Below, one piece after another: positions 40,018-49,505 of a DNA stretch of 64,000 nucleotides; the stretch's first letter is position 1, and every line of letters starts with the position of its first letter. The stretch comes from Nanosyncoccus sp963544575 (GTDB lineage: Bacteria; Patescibacteriota; Saccharimonadia; Saccharimonadales; Saccharimonadaceae). The translations under genes were made by a program, and so were the position numbers. The notes under the pieces are model-generated. The model worked only from the letters and a program-made list of their open reading frames with translations, was not told where the DNA came from and did no database searches. The stretch spans positions 138,090 through 202,089 of the forward strand of contig CAUUFZ010000002.1 of NCBI GenBank assembly GCA_963544575.1, read 5' to 3'.

Positions 40018-42840
40018 TTATGTTTTCTTGGTGAAGGCACCAGGAGCACCAGGCTTATTGATGCGAGCGTAGGAAACATTATTGCCAATGTAATTAAGGT
40101 TGGAAGTAACGCCATAGAACATATCATTAGATTTTGTAACTTTCGTAGTTACGAAGCTTTCGGAGGCGTAGACATATTGGAGCCAGGTCGACTGAGCAAA
40201 CATGCTGGTGGTATTTTCAAGATTTCGAGTATCCCAGTTAGTAAGGTCAAGGATTTTTAGCCAGGTGTAGTTGAACATACTTTCGGCATTGACTAGACTT
40301 CTAGTATCAAAGGAGCTGAGGTCAAGATTAAGCACATAAGTATTATTGAACATGAAGCTCATATTCTTGACTTTTCCAGTATTAAATTCAAATTTTACAT
40401 TAGTCCCCCTTAGAAGACCAGAACTATTAGCTCCGAACATGCCCTCCATATTTTCAACATTAGCGGTTTCGAGAGTGTTAATATTATCAAGTTTTGTGAT
40501 ATTGCCAATGCCATAGAACATATAACTAGTGTCGGTAAGATTTGGAGTATGGAAGATTGGTAAGGTGATTTCAGTATGGTATGAATTGTATTTAAATAGG
40601 CCACGCATCGAGGTTAGGTGCGGTAGATTCAGATTATTGCCTGGCCAGATAATCTTGCCAGCTGAAGAAGTTTTACTTTCTGAGCTAAATGTGCCTTCCA
40701 GAGTGGTGACATTACTGAGGTCAAAATGAGAAATATCAAGTTGAGGAGTATCTAGATTTTGGAACATATAACTCATATCGGTGAGATTTGCAGTATTGAA
40801 TGTGCTTGGGAAGGTTACTGGGCCATTAGCATAAGCTTTTGCGAACATATACGAGGCGTTGGTGACTTTATCGGCTTTAAGATTCGGGATGATGTTGGCT
40901 TGTGATAGATATGGTGTATTGGCAAATAGGTGACTGAGATTAAGGGCATTTTTGATATCTAATTTATCAAAATTATTAACAGTTGTGAGCTTAGAGGCAT
41001 TTTCAAAAAGAGAGCTCATGTCGGTAACATTTGAAGTATTAAAGACGGTTGGTAAGGTGACCGTTTTAAGTTCGGATGCACCTTTAAAGATACCAGCGAC
41101 TGCGGTAAGTGGTCCAGTTTGCATACTACCAAGGTCGATATTTTTAACCTTACTATTTTCAAACATGTAGGACATATCAGTAATGTTGTTGCCGCCTAGA
41201 TTATTATTGTTTAATACGAGTTGATCGGCAGAAGTGTCTTTAAACATCCCAGAAAGATTAGTTGCCGCACTAAAGGTGATTTTGGACAGATCGATATTGC
41301 TTGCGTTTGTGGCACCATTAAACATGTTTGAGAAGTCAGTGGTGCTAGAAAATGTTGCCTCTGGCATACTAATTGTAGCAGCTTGAGTATTTTTAAACAT
41401 TCCACTCGCATTTTCAACGTTATTGAAAGTTGCTTTTGGCATAGTAATCGTGGTGGCTTTGGTGTTTTCAAACATTCCACTAGCATTTTCAACGTTATTA
41501 AAAGTTGCATTTCCGAGGGTAATGGTGGTGGCGGCGGAATTTTTGAACATATTTTGGGTATTGGTAGTGTTTTCGAAGGTTGAATTACTGAGATTGATTT
41601 CTCGTAGTGCCGAATTTTCGAAAATAGATGAGGCGTCTTCCATGTCGGAAATAGTCCAAGTAGAAAGATCGGCAGTCTCAAGGTATTTTGCGTTTTTGAA
41701 AAGATTAGAAATATTTTTGGCATTTGACATGAAAGAGGTGTCATCAATAACGGAAATACCAGAATCTTCGTAAAGTGATTCTATATTTTCAACTTCTGCC
41801 TTTTTCAGATAATTGGTGAATTCATCGGCTTTAAATTTGTTGCTATAATAACCCGTCGTTTTATGAAAGAGGTGTGAAGCATCTTTGACTTTGGAAAAAT
41901 CGAGCATGTTACTATCTCGTCCATCATTAAAGGTGAAAGACACATCTCTATTGATATTAGTGAGTCCGGAGAACATATAAGATAGATTTTCTGGGAAGAT
42001 AAGCTTGGTGGCAGGTGTCCAAATGCAGTATTTATCCCAAGAGTTACGATATCCGCCAAGATAGACCGGTGCTTCGGAATCTGGAGTGGAAATTAAACTC
42101 GTGCGTTCTGGTGTAATATCGTTACTACATTTATTTTTACCAACTGAAATACTAAGATCAGGGTAATAAGAATTGCTGGTGGTTTTTAAAGGATCGTCAA
42201 AATAACTTTGATCAGTAATGCCAAGGCCCTTTTTGAGTGCTTTATTTAATTCTGTGCCACTTACGATTTTTCCAGTAGATTCACCTTCGGAAATAAGGGT
42301 AAAAACTAATTTACGTTGATAAGATCCAGCTGGAATGTTGTTACGTAGTGCAAAACCCAAATTAAATTTAAAGTTATCAGCCGCTGTGAGTTGAGTAGTG
42401 ACATTACGGATCAGTGCAGGTGATGCAAGAGCCGGAATGTAGTTGTATAGTTTATTGTCAACGGTTTCAGTATTGTAACCATACTGATTATTCATAGCAC
42501 TAGACAGATTATTATTGTTGCCATAGACGGAAGTAATCTTAAAACTATTACCCGTAGTACTGACAAGTCCAGTCTCAGCACTGTCGCTACTAAAATAGAG
42601 CTTATAGCCAGTCGAGCTACTGGAGTTGACGGTTAAATCGAGAGTTTTTGTGACCTCAGTTTTAGCCTGGGTACCAGTGTCGGCTTGAATGTTGATATTT
42701 GATGGAACGGTGATTGAAACAGAATCGGCAAAAGTGTCTTGAGTTTTAATCAAGAAGAACGCAAGGCTAAAAATTAGAGCAAAGCTAATTCTTTGGCCTA
42801 GACCACAAAAACTTCTTTTGTGTGTGCGTGATTTTTGCAC
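40018..42840 (-). CDS. Giant BspA-like (DUF285) leucine-rich surface protein 1
   Basis: 940 residues, GTG start after GGAGG. Signal peptide (RISFALIFSLAFFLIKTQDTFA), then a 150-residue beta domain (VSITVPSNINIQADT…PAGSYQRKLVFTLISEGE), then a domain with NKCSNDITPERTSLIS and YLGGYRNSWDKYCIW, and more than 20 DUF285-type repeats of about 23-26 residues (pattern: x-x-MFxNxxxxxxLDLSxxxTxxVTDMSY). Ends PGAPGAFTKKT; no LPXTG or anchor helix. Such repeats make extended adhesive rods. A likely factor for contact with the bacterial host cell. Paralogous to the next gene. Confidence 0.88.
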   Translation of the reverse strand: MQKSRTHKRSFCGLGQRISFALIFSLAFFLIKTQDTFADSVSITVPSNINIQADTGTQAKTEVTKTLDLTVNSSSSTGYKLYFSSDSAETGLVSTTGNSFKITSVYGNNNNLSSAMNNQYGYNTETVDNKLYNYIPALASPALIRNVTTQLTAADNFKFNLGFALRNNIPAGSYQRKLVFTLISEGESTGKIVSGTELNKALKKGLGITDQSYFDDPLKTTSNSYYPDLSISVGKNKCSNDITPERTSLISTPDSEAPVYLGGYRNSWDKYCIWTPATKLIFPENLSYMFSGLTNINRDVSFTFNDGRDSNMLDFSKVKDASHLFHKTTGYYSNKFKADEFTNYLKKAEVENIESLYEDSGISVIDDTSFMSNAKNISNLFKNAKYLETADLSTWTISDMEDASSIFENSALREINLSNSTFENTTNTQNMFKNSAATTITLGNATFNNVENASGMFENTKATTITMPKATFNNVENASGMFKNTQAATISMPEATFSSTTDFSNMFNGATNASNIDLSKITFSAATNLSGMFKDTSADQLVLNNNNLGGNNITDMSYMFENSKVKNIDLGSMQTGPLTAVAGIFKGASELKTVTLPTVFNTSNVTDMSSLFENASKLTTVNNFDKLDIKNALNLSHLFANTPYLSQANIIPNLKADKVTNASYMFAKAYANGPVTFPSTFNTANLTDMSYMFQNLDTPQLDISHFDLSNVTTLEGTFSSESKTSSAGKIIWPGNNLNLPHLTSMRGLFKYNSYHTEITLPIFHTPNLTDTSYMFYGIGNITKLDNINTLETANVENMEGMFGANSSGLLRGTNVKFEFNTGKVKNMSFMFNNTYVLNLDLSSFDTRSLVNAESMFNYTWLKILDLTNWDTRNLENTTSMFAQSTWLQYVYASESFVTTKVTKSNDMFYGVTSNLNYIGNNVSYARINKPGAPGAFTKKT

Positions 42841-42906
42841 TTAATCCTCCACTTTAACTTATTTTGACTTTATAGGTCGAAATAAATTTACTCTTAATGC
42901 TTATAT

Positions 42907-42923
42907 TTTAGCATAAATGGAAT
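42907..42923 (-). promoter_or_regulatory. 17-bp element shared by both BspA-like genes, copy 1
   Basis: TTTAGCATAAATGGAAT on the plus strand, about 70 bases before the start. The identical word is at 45955-45971 before the paralogue. On the minus strand it contains TATGCT, a -10-like word seen before several genes here. Probably the promoter or an operator common to both. Confidence 0.55.
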
Positions 42924-43007
42924 GATGAATGGAAGAGCAAAATCGAGGATTTAGAATGTTTTTTATGATGGGTTTTTTCGGATGAAGAATGGAGTCGTTA
43001 GGGGTTA

Positions 43008-45881
43008 TTAGGGTTTTCTAGTGAAGACGCCTGGCTTTCCTGGTTCGTCGATACGAGCATATTCGATACCGTCTGGGGATGGAGTGGTCCCGAGCGCACC
43101 CACGAGAGCAGTGCATCGATCAAAGATACCTTCGAATTTTGTAACTTTGGTTGTGACGAAGCTATCTGAGGCATATACAGTATTAAGACGGTTGCTATAG
43201 TCGAACATATGAGACATATCTTCGACACTACTGGTATCCCAGCCAGTAAGGTCAATTACCTCGAGATAACTAGACCCAAGAGTATTACTCATAGTTACTA
43301 CGTTACTAACATTAAGTCCGGTGAGATCAATAGTACCATCTTGAGTCGTAGTGTAATAAAACATACTCTGCATATTTTTCACATTTGAGGTGTCAAAAGC
43401 GATTTTGACTGGCGCAAAATCAAAAGTATCGTAAGTAAACATACCTTCCGTATTTTCCACTAATGAGGTGTCCAGTCCGGTGAGATCTAGTCGGGCAATA
43501 CGGGTACCAAGTTCACTAAACATATAACCTAGGTCTGTTAATGAATGGGAATTGATTTTTGGGAAGACGATTTGGCCGAGGTAGTGATTCCCCTTGTAAA
43601 GACCTCGAAGTGAGGCAAGGTATGGAGCCTCAACTGGATGATCCGGCCAAATGATTTGCTGGGCAGAGTACTTATTGTCATCAAGGGTAATCTCATCTGG
43701 ATTTGCTCCACTAAGCATCTCTTCCATGGTGGTGGCGCTATCAAAATTCATGTTGGAAATATCGAGTAATGGAACCTTGAAACCACCAAACATGTCTTTC
43801 ATATTAGAGATATGATTGGTTTTAAAGGTAGTCGGAACGGTAGTATTTTGGCTAGAGGTGGTTCGATAAAACATATATGAAGCGTCGGTGATATTTTCAG
43901 ATTCAATATGGTGAATAAAATCTTTGATATCAAGCGATATAGTATTCGCAAACATGTGATTGGTGTCGGTAGCGCTAGTCAATTTGATTTTATCACCGTT
44001 TTCTAGCGTAGCAAGACGAATATTATCGGCGAGGAATGAACTAAAATCTGTAACAGCTGCGGTATTAAAGATATTTGGGAGAGTGATTTTTTGTACATTA
44101 GGAAGATTCTTGAACATACTGGCAATATTCTCTAGGGGGCCAGTGGAAATATTATGGAGATCTATTTCGGTAAGATAAGGGCAATCCTGAAACATACTCG
44201 ACATATCAGTAATATGACTACCACCCATGGGTGCTACATTGAGGGTGAGACCGCTAATTTCGGATTTATAGAACATCTGAGAGAGATTTTCTGCCGAGAT
44301 GAGGGATAGTTTTGGTAATTTTAGCGTAAAATAATAGGATCCACTTTCCTTAAAGAAGTTACTAAAGTTAGCTGTATTAGTGAAAGTGGCACTAGATAGA
44401 TTGAACTCGTTAAGAGGTGCTTTTTGAAACATAGAGCCTGCGTCGGTAGATTTGGCAAAAGTGGCTTTAGTTAGAAGTATTTTTGAAGATTTGGTATTCA
44501 TGAACATGGCGTGAGTGTCAGTGGTTTCACCAAATATTGCATTTGGAAGCTGGATTAGTGAAGAACTTTGGGTGTCCTTGAACATGTTTGCGGTGTTTTT
44601 AGTCTTAGCGAAGGTAGCATTATTTAGGATAGCCTGACCAATCCCACTACCCTCGAACATAGACTGAGTATCTTCGGCTTCGCCAATGATCCAATCGGAA
44701 AAATTAACTTGATTTAATGATTTCGTATTGCGAAAAGCATAGGCGAGATTTTTGGCACGATTTACGATATTGCCGAATTTCTCAACGGTCTGGACTGTGG
44801 AATTTTCGAAGATGGATTCAGCACTTTCGATCGGGGAATCTTTGAGATATTCAAAAAATTCTGAAGCTTCGAAGGAGCTGTTGTTATATGCGACAGTATT
44901 GTGGAATAGATGGTCAAGATTTTTGACTTTCTTAAAATTTAGCGTGGATTTACTGCGGCCGTCGGCAAAATTGAAGGAGACATGATAGTCGGTCCCGCCA
45001 AGTCCGGCATACAGATAGGAAAGATCTTCTGGGAAGATTAATTCTGTAGCATTACTCCAAATGCAGATATTATCCCAGCTGCTACGATAGCCACCGAGAT
45101 AAACTTCGGCGTCGGAATCTGGCAGGGAGATAACCGAGGTGCGTTCTTTGGTGATATTATCACTGCATTTATTTCTACCTACGGTAATATTAACCTCTGG
45201 CCATAAATCGTTCGGGGTAGTGGTAAGCGGGTTATCGAGATAGCTGGCCTCGGTGATGCCGACGGCTTTTTTGATGGCCTTATTAATTTCGATACCATTA
45301 ACTAATTGGATAGAAGCTTGATCCTCGGCTAGGAGGGTAAAAATTAGATTGCGATGATATTCGCCAGGTTGTGCAGAGGATTCGAGTTCGAAGCCGAGGT
45401 TGAATTTGACAGTATCGGCGGCAGTAAGTGGATCTTTGACTTGCTTGATTTTGAGCGGACTACTAAGACTTGGTATCTGTTGATAAATCTGATCGTCAGT
45501 GTCTTTGATATTATAGCCGTACTGGTTATGCATGTCTCTAGAAAGTACATGATCAGAACCATAGACGGAAGGGATGGAATAGTCGTTCTTAGGGTCGTTG
45601 CTCACTAGTGAGCTATCCTCGCTGTCGCTACTAAAAAGTAATTTGTAGCCTAAGGGACTATTGGTATTAACGGTAATATTGATAGATTTAGAAAATTCCA
45701 TTCTACTTCCAGTCGAAAAATCGGTTTCGACTTTAACCTCGCTAGGCATCCCTAGTGAGGCAGTCGAGGCATGGGTGCTTTCGTAATGAAGTAAGCAAAA
45801 TAAAGTGCTGGCTAAAAAGATTGATAATATATTAAAAACCGACCTACCACTGATGGCATGTCTAATTCCTCGCTTTGACAC
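43008..45881 (-). CDS. Giant BspA-like (DUF285) leucine-rich surface protein 2
   Basis: 957 residues, GTG start with a GGGAGAG ribosome site. Same plan as the neighbour at 40-42.8 kb: signal peptide (VFNILSIFLASTLFCLLHYESTHA), 150-residue beta domain (SITVNTNSPLGYKLLFSSDSE-type), a NKCSDNITKERTSVIS / YLGGYRSSWDNICIW block, and over 20 DUF285 repeats ending YARIDEPGKPGVFTRKP. The conserved ends and diverged repeat bodies indicate an old tandem duplication. No sorting signal. Expected to be secreted or held at the surface by a non-covalent or sortase-independent route. Confidence 0.88.
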   Translation of the reverse strand: MSKRGIRHAISGRSVFNILSIFLASTLFCLLHYESTHASTASLGMPSEVKVETDFSTGSRMEFSKSINITVNTNSPLGYKLLFSSDSEDSSLVSNDPKNDYSIPSVYGSDHVLSRDMHNQYGYNIKDTDDQIYQQIPSLSSPLKIKQVKDPLTAADTVKFNLGFELESSAQPGEYHRNLIFTLLAEDQASIQLVNGIEINKAIKKAVGITEASYLDNPLTTTPNDLWPEVNITVGRNKCSDNITKERTSVISLPDSDAEVYLGGYRSSWDNICIWSNATELIFPEDLSYLYAGLGGTDYHVSFNFADGRSKSTLNFKKVKNLDHLFHNTVAYNNSSFEASEFFEYLKDSPIESAESIFENSTVQTVEKFGNIVNRAKNLAYAFRNTKSLNQVNFSDWIIGEAEDTQSMFEGSGIGQAILNNATFAKTKNTANMFKDTQSSSLIQLPNAIFGETTDTHAMFMNTKSSKILLTKATFAKSTDAGSMFQKAPLNEFNLSSATFTNTANFSNFFKESGSYYFTLKLPKLSLISAENLSQMFYKSEISGLTLNVAPMGGSHITDMSSMFQDCPYLTEIDLHNISTGPLENIASMFKNLPNVQKITLPNIFNTAAVTDFSSFLADNIRLATLENGDKIKLTSATDTNHMFANTISLDIKDFIHHIESENITDASYMFYRTTSSQNTTVPTTFKTNHISNMKDMFGGFKVPLLDISNMNFDSATTMEEMLSGANPDEITLDDNKYSAQQIIWPDHPVEAPYLASLRGLYKGNHYLGQIVFPKINSHSLTDLGYMFSELGTRIARLDLTGLDTSLVENTEGMFTYDTFDFAPVKIAFDTSNVKNMQSMFYYTTTQDGTIDLTGLNVSNVVTMSNTLGSSYLEVIDLTGWDTSSVEDMSHMFDYSNRLNTVYASDSFVTTKVTKFEGIFDRCTALVGALGTTPSPDGIEYARIDEPGKPGVFTRKP

Positions 45882-45954
45882 GGTTTTTTCTCTCCCATTT
45901 ATGTTATTTATCTAGTCCTAATAGATAAATCTATGTTTATACATCTAATTTGAG

Positions 45955-45971
45955 TTTAGCATAAATGGAAT
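45955..45971 (-). promoter_or_regulatory. 17-bp element shared by both BspA-like genes, copy 2
   Basis: Identical to 42907-42923 and about 75 bases before the start of the second surface protein gene. The gap 45.88-46.08 kb contains this and the rplA terminator, nothing else recognisable. Confidence 0.55.
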
Positions 45972-46037
45972 AAAGTGGCGAAAGAAAATTGATGTAAAAT
46001 TTAATAGATATCGATTAAATTGTTAAACGTCTCAAAA

Positions 46038-46067
46038 AAATAAGCACCGGATTAGTGATGCTTATTT
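46038..46067 (-). terminator. Terminator of rplK-rplA
   Basis: Minus strand: AAATAAGCA / TGCTTATTT, nine pairs, 12-base loop, followed by TTTTGAG. Confidence 0.8.
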
Positions 46068-46083
46068 TAGAAAGATTAAGAGT

Positions 46084-46989
46084 TTAGTTGTAGATATTTT
46101 CTACAGCGATGGATGGACCCATGGTGGTAGAAATAAAGATACTCTTAATGTATTGACCCTTGATAGAAGCTGGTTTCATTGACTTCAAAGAATCCATGAA
46201 TACGGTAGCATTTTCATTCAATTGGTCGAGAGTGAAATTGGTTTTACCGACACCGATATGAACGATGGCTTGCTTGTCGACACGATATTCGACCTTACCA
46301 GCCTTAGATTCCTTGACGGCCTTCTCGATATCGAGAGTGACAGTACCAGCCTTTGGGTTTGGCATCAAACCTTTAGGACCGAGCAAGCGAGCAAACTTAC
46401 CAAGTTTTGGCATGTAAGCTGGGGTAGAAATGAGAACGTCGAAATTGATAATTCCCTTTTCAAGTTGCTTGATGAATTCGGCATCTTCGGCGATGTCGGC
46501 ACCAGCGGCTTTAGCTTTTTTGCATTCATCTTCTGGAGCGAAGACAGCGACGCGAACAGTCTTACCGTTACCGTTTGGAAGAACGATGGTAGTGCGAATG
46601 TTTTGGTCAGCTTGGCGTGGGTCGACACCGAGACGAGCGTGAATTTCAACGGTAGCGTCAAATTTAGCTGGGTTGGTTTCGACGGCAAGCTTGATAGCGT
46701 CGGTAAGGCTGTAAGCCTTGGTCTTGTCGATATTCTTGTAAGCAGCTTGGTATTTTTTACCACGGCGTTCCAAGATTGAACGAGTGACTGGCTTGGCACC
46801 CTTTGGCTTTTCCTCTAGGGCTTCTTGCTTGTGCTCTTCAGCACGAGCTTTGCGCTCTTCTTCAGCCTTAACTTCTTCGATGTGCTTCTTAGATTTTTTA
46901 CCAGATTTGGCAAATTTTTCTTCAGCTTCGACGGTTTCGACTGGAGTTTGGTTTAATTCTTCAGTAGATTTGATTTGTTCTTCTGACAT
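46084..46989 (-). CDS. rplA: 50S ribosomal protein L1 with long charged N-terminal extension
   Basis: 301 residues, about 70 more than usual. The L1 body begins at about residue 74 (RRGKKYQAAYKNIDKTKAYSLTDAIKLA) and carries the rRNA-binding LGPKGLMPNPKAGTV. The first about 73 residues are Glu/Lys/Ala-rich and probably disordered or helical. L1 forms the E-site stalk and may also repress its own mRNA. The downstream partner rplJ is missing here; a terminator follows. 60-base gap to rplK. Confidence 0.95.
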   Translation of the reverse strand: MSEEQIKSTEELNQTPVETVEAEEKFAKSGKKSKKHIEEVKAEEERKARAEEHKQEALEEKPKGAKPVTRSILERRGKKYQAAYKNIDKTKAYSLTDAIKLAVETNPAKFDATVEIHARLGVDPRQADQNIRTTIVLPNGNGKTVRVAVFAPEDECKKAKAAGADIAEDAEFIKQLEKGIINFDVLISTPAYMPKLGKFARLLGPKGLMPNPKAGTVTLDIEKAVKESKAGKVEYRVDKQAIVHIGVGKTNFTLDQLNENATVFMDSLKSMKPASIKGQYIKSIFISTTMGPSIAVENIYN

Positions 46990-47049
46990 TTGATTTCTTT
47001 CTGTGGTAATAACGAGCGAACTCTCCCACGATTAATTAACTTTAATTAA

Positions 47050-47475
47050 TTATTCGGCGATGGTGACACCCATAGATCGGGCAGTACCAGCGACGGTCTT
47101 GATAGCACCTTCAAGATCGACAGCGTTCATTTGCTTCATCTTGATGTTGGCGATTTTCTCGAGTTGTTCACGAGTGATAGAACCAACTTTTTCGGTGTTT
47201 GGACGACCAGAACCTTTTTGAAGCTTTAATTCTTCACGAATTAAATCATCAACTGGTTGACCGAGACAAACCCAATCAAAAGTGCGATCATCGAAAACGC
47301 GGATGTGAACGATGACGTTCTTGCCGGCGAATTCTTTGGTTTTGTCGTTGAATGGATTAATGAAATCCATCATGTTAAGTCCCCATTGACCCAAGGTTGA
47401 ACCAACTGGAGGACCTGCGGTGGCCTTACCACCAGGGATGCGTAACTTTAAGTTACCAATTACTTTTTTTGCCAT
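47050..47475 (-). CDS. rplK: 50S ribosomal protein L11
   Basis: 141 residues. LRIPGGKATAGPPVGSTLGQWGLNMMDFINPFND at the N-terminus and a C-terminal RNA-binding domain with EKVGSITREQLEKIANIKM. Part of the GTPase-associated centre. Ribosome site AGGAG ten bases before the ATG. Transcribed with rplA. Confidence 0.97.
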   Translation of the reverse strand: MAKKVIGNLKLRIPGGKATAGPPVGSTLGQWGLNMMDFINPFNDKTKEFAGKNVIVHIRVFDDRTFDWVCLGQPVDDLIREELKLQKGSGRPNTEKVGSITREQLEKIANIKMKQMNAVDLEGAIKTVAGTARSMGVTIAE

Positions 47476-47556
47476 AATATATTTACTCCTAATTAGAGCG
47501 CGTAACGGATATATTTTAACATATTTTTTAGAAAAATACTAGAAAGAAAAAGAAAA

Positions 47557-47578
47557 AACCACCGATGTTCTGGTGGTT
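47557..47578 (-). terminator. Terminator after the HD-domain gene
   Basis: Minus strand: AACCACC / GGTGGTT with an eight-base loop, followed by TTTTCTTTTT. Confidence 0.85.
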
Positions 47579-47600
47579 TATTTCTAAAGTACGATAAATT

Positions 47601-48419
47601 TTAGGCACCGTGACGAAATTCATGAATTAACTCTCGTCCACGTGCAATTTTTTGTGCGTATTCAGGTGTCATTTCCAGAATTCCCTCATCACATTTGGTT
47701 AGCGTATCAATGAGTTCCATGGTACGCTTAACGTCTACCTGATTACCGTCATAAAAACTTTCGAGCTCATGCTCAAAATCTTGACGGAAGTTACAAGGAA
47801 GACCTGTTTTCCAATGCACAGTCCTGTTCCAAGTGGTAAGCGGAAGTAGGTGCGCATAGATGACAGCTACGATTTGCTTGATGGTGGACTTGCTAGCAGT
47901 GCCGCGAAGCCAATATTTTGCAATCAAAGCTGAAACCGCCTCGTGATTATAGTAACAAATGTCACCAACTTTGTTGGTAGCGGCGGTGTACTTTTTCCCC
48001 ACGTCGTGTAGGACAGCGAGTTGCACGGCTAAGGTGCTACTCAGGCCGGCGTCTACCAAATTGGCAGCCACTAATGCGACGTGATCACGAAGATTTTCGT
48101 GATGATATTTGGAAGTTTGTGTGCCGATTGGGGCGATAACTTCTTCAATATTATCAGGAATAGCTGCACCGTGGATGAACGGATAGGTATAAAAGAATAC
48201 ACTATCACGAACTTCTCGTTCCTGGTAAATATCATTGAAAAGCGCGTCCGGTTGATCGAGAAAATGATAAATTTCCTCAAGGTTGGCCGGTCGATTTTCG
48301 CAGATAGCTAACAGCATCAGTCGTTGAGTTTCTGGAATATTTTCAAAATCATCGAGACTTGCATCCCAAAGTTTTTGAAGTGAAATTTTTGAAAAATACT
48401 TCGTTAATGTTTTGTTCAT
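47601..48419 (-). CDS. HD-domain metal-dependent phosphohydrolase
   Basis: 272 residues. The metal site is complete: H in NLRDHVALVAAN, HD in AVLHDVGKKYT, H in YYNHEAVSAL and the later D in LTKCDEG. N-terminal 90 residues are helical and without known motif. HD proteins cleave nucleotide phosphates or phosphodiesters; substrate cannot be predicted. Single-gene unit with its own strong promoter and terminator, between rplK and the ADI genes. Confidence 0.82.
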   Translation of the reverse strand: MNKTLTKYFSKISLQKLWDASLDDFENIPETQRLMLLAICENRPANLEEIYHFLDQPDALFNDIYQEREVRDSVFFYTYPFIHGAAIPDNIEEVIAPIGTQTSKYHHENLRDHVALVAANLVDAGLSSTLAVQLAVLHDVGKKYTAATNKVGDICYYNHEAVSALIAKYWLRGTASKSTIKQIVAVIYAHLLPLTTWNRTVHWKTGLPCNFRQDFEHELESFYDGNQVDVKRTMELIDTLTKCDEGILEMTPEYAQKIARGRELIHEFRHGA

Positions 48420-48460
48420 ATAATCCCCTCCTAAATGTAAAACACCAAAACGACATCTAT

Positions 48461-48489
48461 ATTATAGCATTTTTAAGCATAAAAGTCAA
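48461..48489 (-). promoter_or_regulatory. Promoter of the HD-domain gene
   Basis: Minus strand: -35 TTGACT (48484-48489), 17-base spacer, extended -10 TGC-TATAAT (48461-48466). Confidence 0.8.
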
Positions 48490-48502
48490 TGATTAACAGA
48501 GG

Positions 48503-48535
48503 TAAAAAAACAGAGTAGACTGGAGCTACTCTGTT
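48503..48535 (-). terminator. Terminator after arcC
   Basis: Minus strand: AACAGAGTAG / CTACTCTGTT, ten perfect pairs, seven-base loop, followed by TTTTT. Confidence 0.9.
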
Positions 48536-48558
48536 CTTAAAGTGTTTTAATCTAGTGT

Positions 48559-49503
48559 CTATTCACCAATAATTTGGGTACCAGTTTCACCATTAATGGC
48601 GTTAATGGCATTCTCTGGATTGGTAATAATGCAGGTACGATTTTTGCCACTTGAAACGAAGCTAATACCAGCTTCAATCTTTGGTAGCATGCTACCAGCG
48701 GCAAATTCACCCTTCGCGATATACTTAAAGGCTTCATCGGCGGTGAGAGTCTTGAGATTTTCTTCATTGTCCTTTTTGAAGTTGATTTTGACATTTTCTA
48801 CCGCAGTGAGAATTAAAAGTATATCCGCATCAATGGTTTCGGCGAGTTTTTCGGCGGCGAAATCCTTATCGATGACAGCTTCGAGGCCAACTAGGCGACC
48901 GTATTCGTCGTAATAAACTGGGATCCCACCACCGCCGCCAGCGACAATAATGGCGCCATTGCCGAGGGCAATTTCGACGAGTTCCGATTCGATAATCGAA
49001 AGTGGCATTGGTGAAGGCACCACCTTGCGCCAGCCACGACCAGCGTCTTCCTTAACCGTAAAATGACGCTCTTTGCTGAGCTTTTTGGCTTCCTCTTCGG
49101 TATAGAATGGGCCGATTGGTTTGCTTGGATTTTTGAAAGCTGGGTCATCCTTAGAAACCAAAACCTGTGTCACGATAGCCGCGATAGGTTTTTTAATTCC
49201 CTCAGATTCGAGCTGATTGCGCATGGCATTCTGTAGCCAATAGCCAATTTGGCCTTGCGACATCGCTCCAGCCACATCGATTGGCATGGTTGGGGTTTTT
49301 TCGGTATTAATAGCTTCTTCGTGAAGAATAATATTGCCGATTTGTGGACCATTGCCATGTACAATGACGAGCTGGTGGCCAGCCGCCACGAGCTTGGCAA
49401 GCTCCTTGGCGGTCTGGTTGGCGACTTCGAGTTGATCTTTAGCGGTTGCTTTGCCATCACGGCTTAAAGCATTACCTCCGAGAGCGACGACGATTTTGGT
49501 CAT
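48559..49503 (-). CDS. arcC: Carbamate kinase
   Basis: 314 residues. Amino-acid-kinase fold with VVALGGNALSRDGKA, VIVHGNGPQIGNI, AIVTQVLVSKDDPAF, RRVVPSP-like WRKVVPSPMP, IVAGGGGGIPVY and SMLPKIEAGISFVSSG. It turns carbamoyl phosphate and ADP into ATP, ammonia and CO2, the energy-yielding last step of the ADI route. Two bases after arcD in the same operon; strong terminator follows. Confidence 0.96.
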   Translation of the reverse strand: MTKIVVALGGNALSRDGKATAKDQLEVANQTAKELAKLVAAGHQLVIVHGNGPQIGNIILHEEAINTEKTPTMPIDVAGAMSQGQIGYWLQNAMRNQLESEGIKKPIAAIVTQVLVSKDDPAFKNPSKPIGPFYTEEEAKKLSKERHFTVKEDAGRGWRKVVPSPMPLSIIESELVEIALGNGAIIVAGGGGGIPVYYDEYGRLVGLEAVIDKDFAAEKLAETIDADILLILTAVENVKINFKKDNEENLKTLTADEAFKYIAKGEFAAGSMLPKIEAGISFVSSGKNRTCIITNPENAINAINGETGTQIIGE

Positions 49504-49505
49504 AA

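Noticed and set aside
40410..45608. Long frames opposite to the BspA-like genes (for example 41211-41747 in another frame and several on the plus strand)
   Set aside because: They shadow the repeat codon pattern, have no ribosome sites and show no protein-like composition.
40018..45881. Repeats as a possible CRISPR array or DNA-level tandem repeat
   Set aside because: The periodicity is at protein level (DUF285 units) with diverged DNA; no constant-length direct repeats with unique spacers exist in the window.
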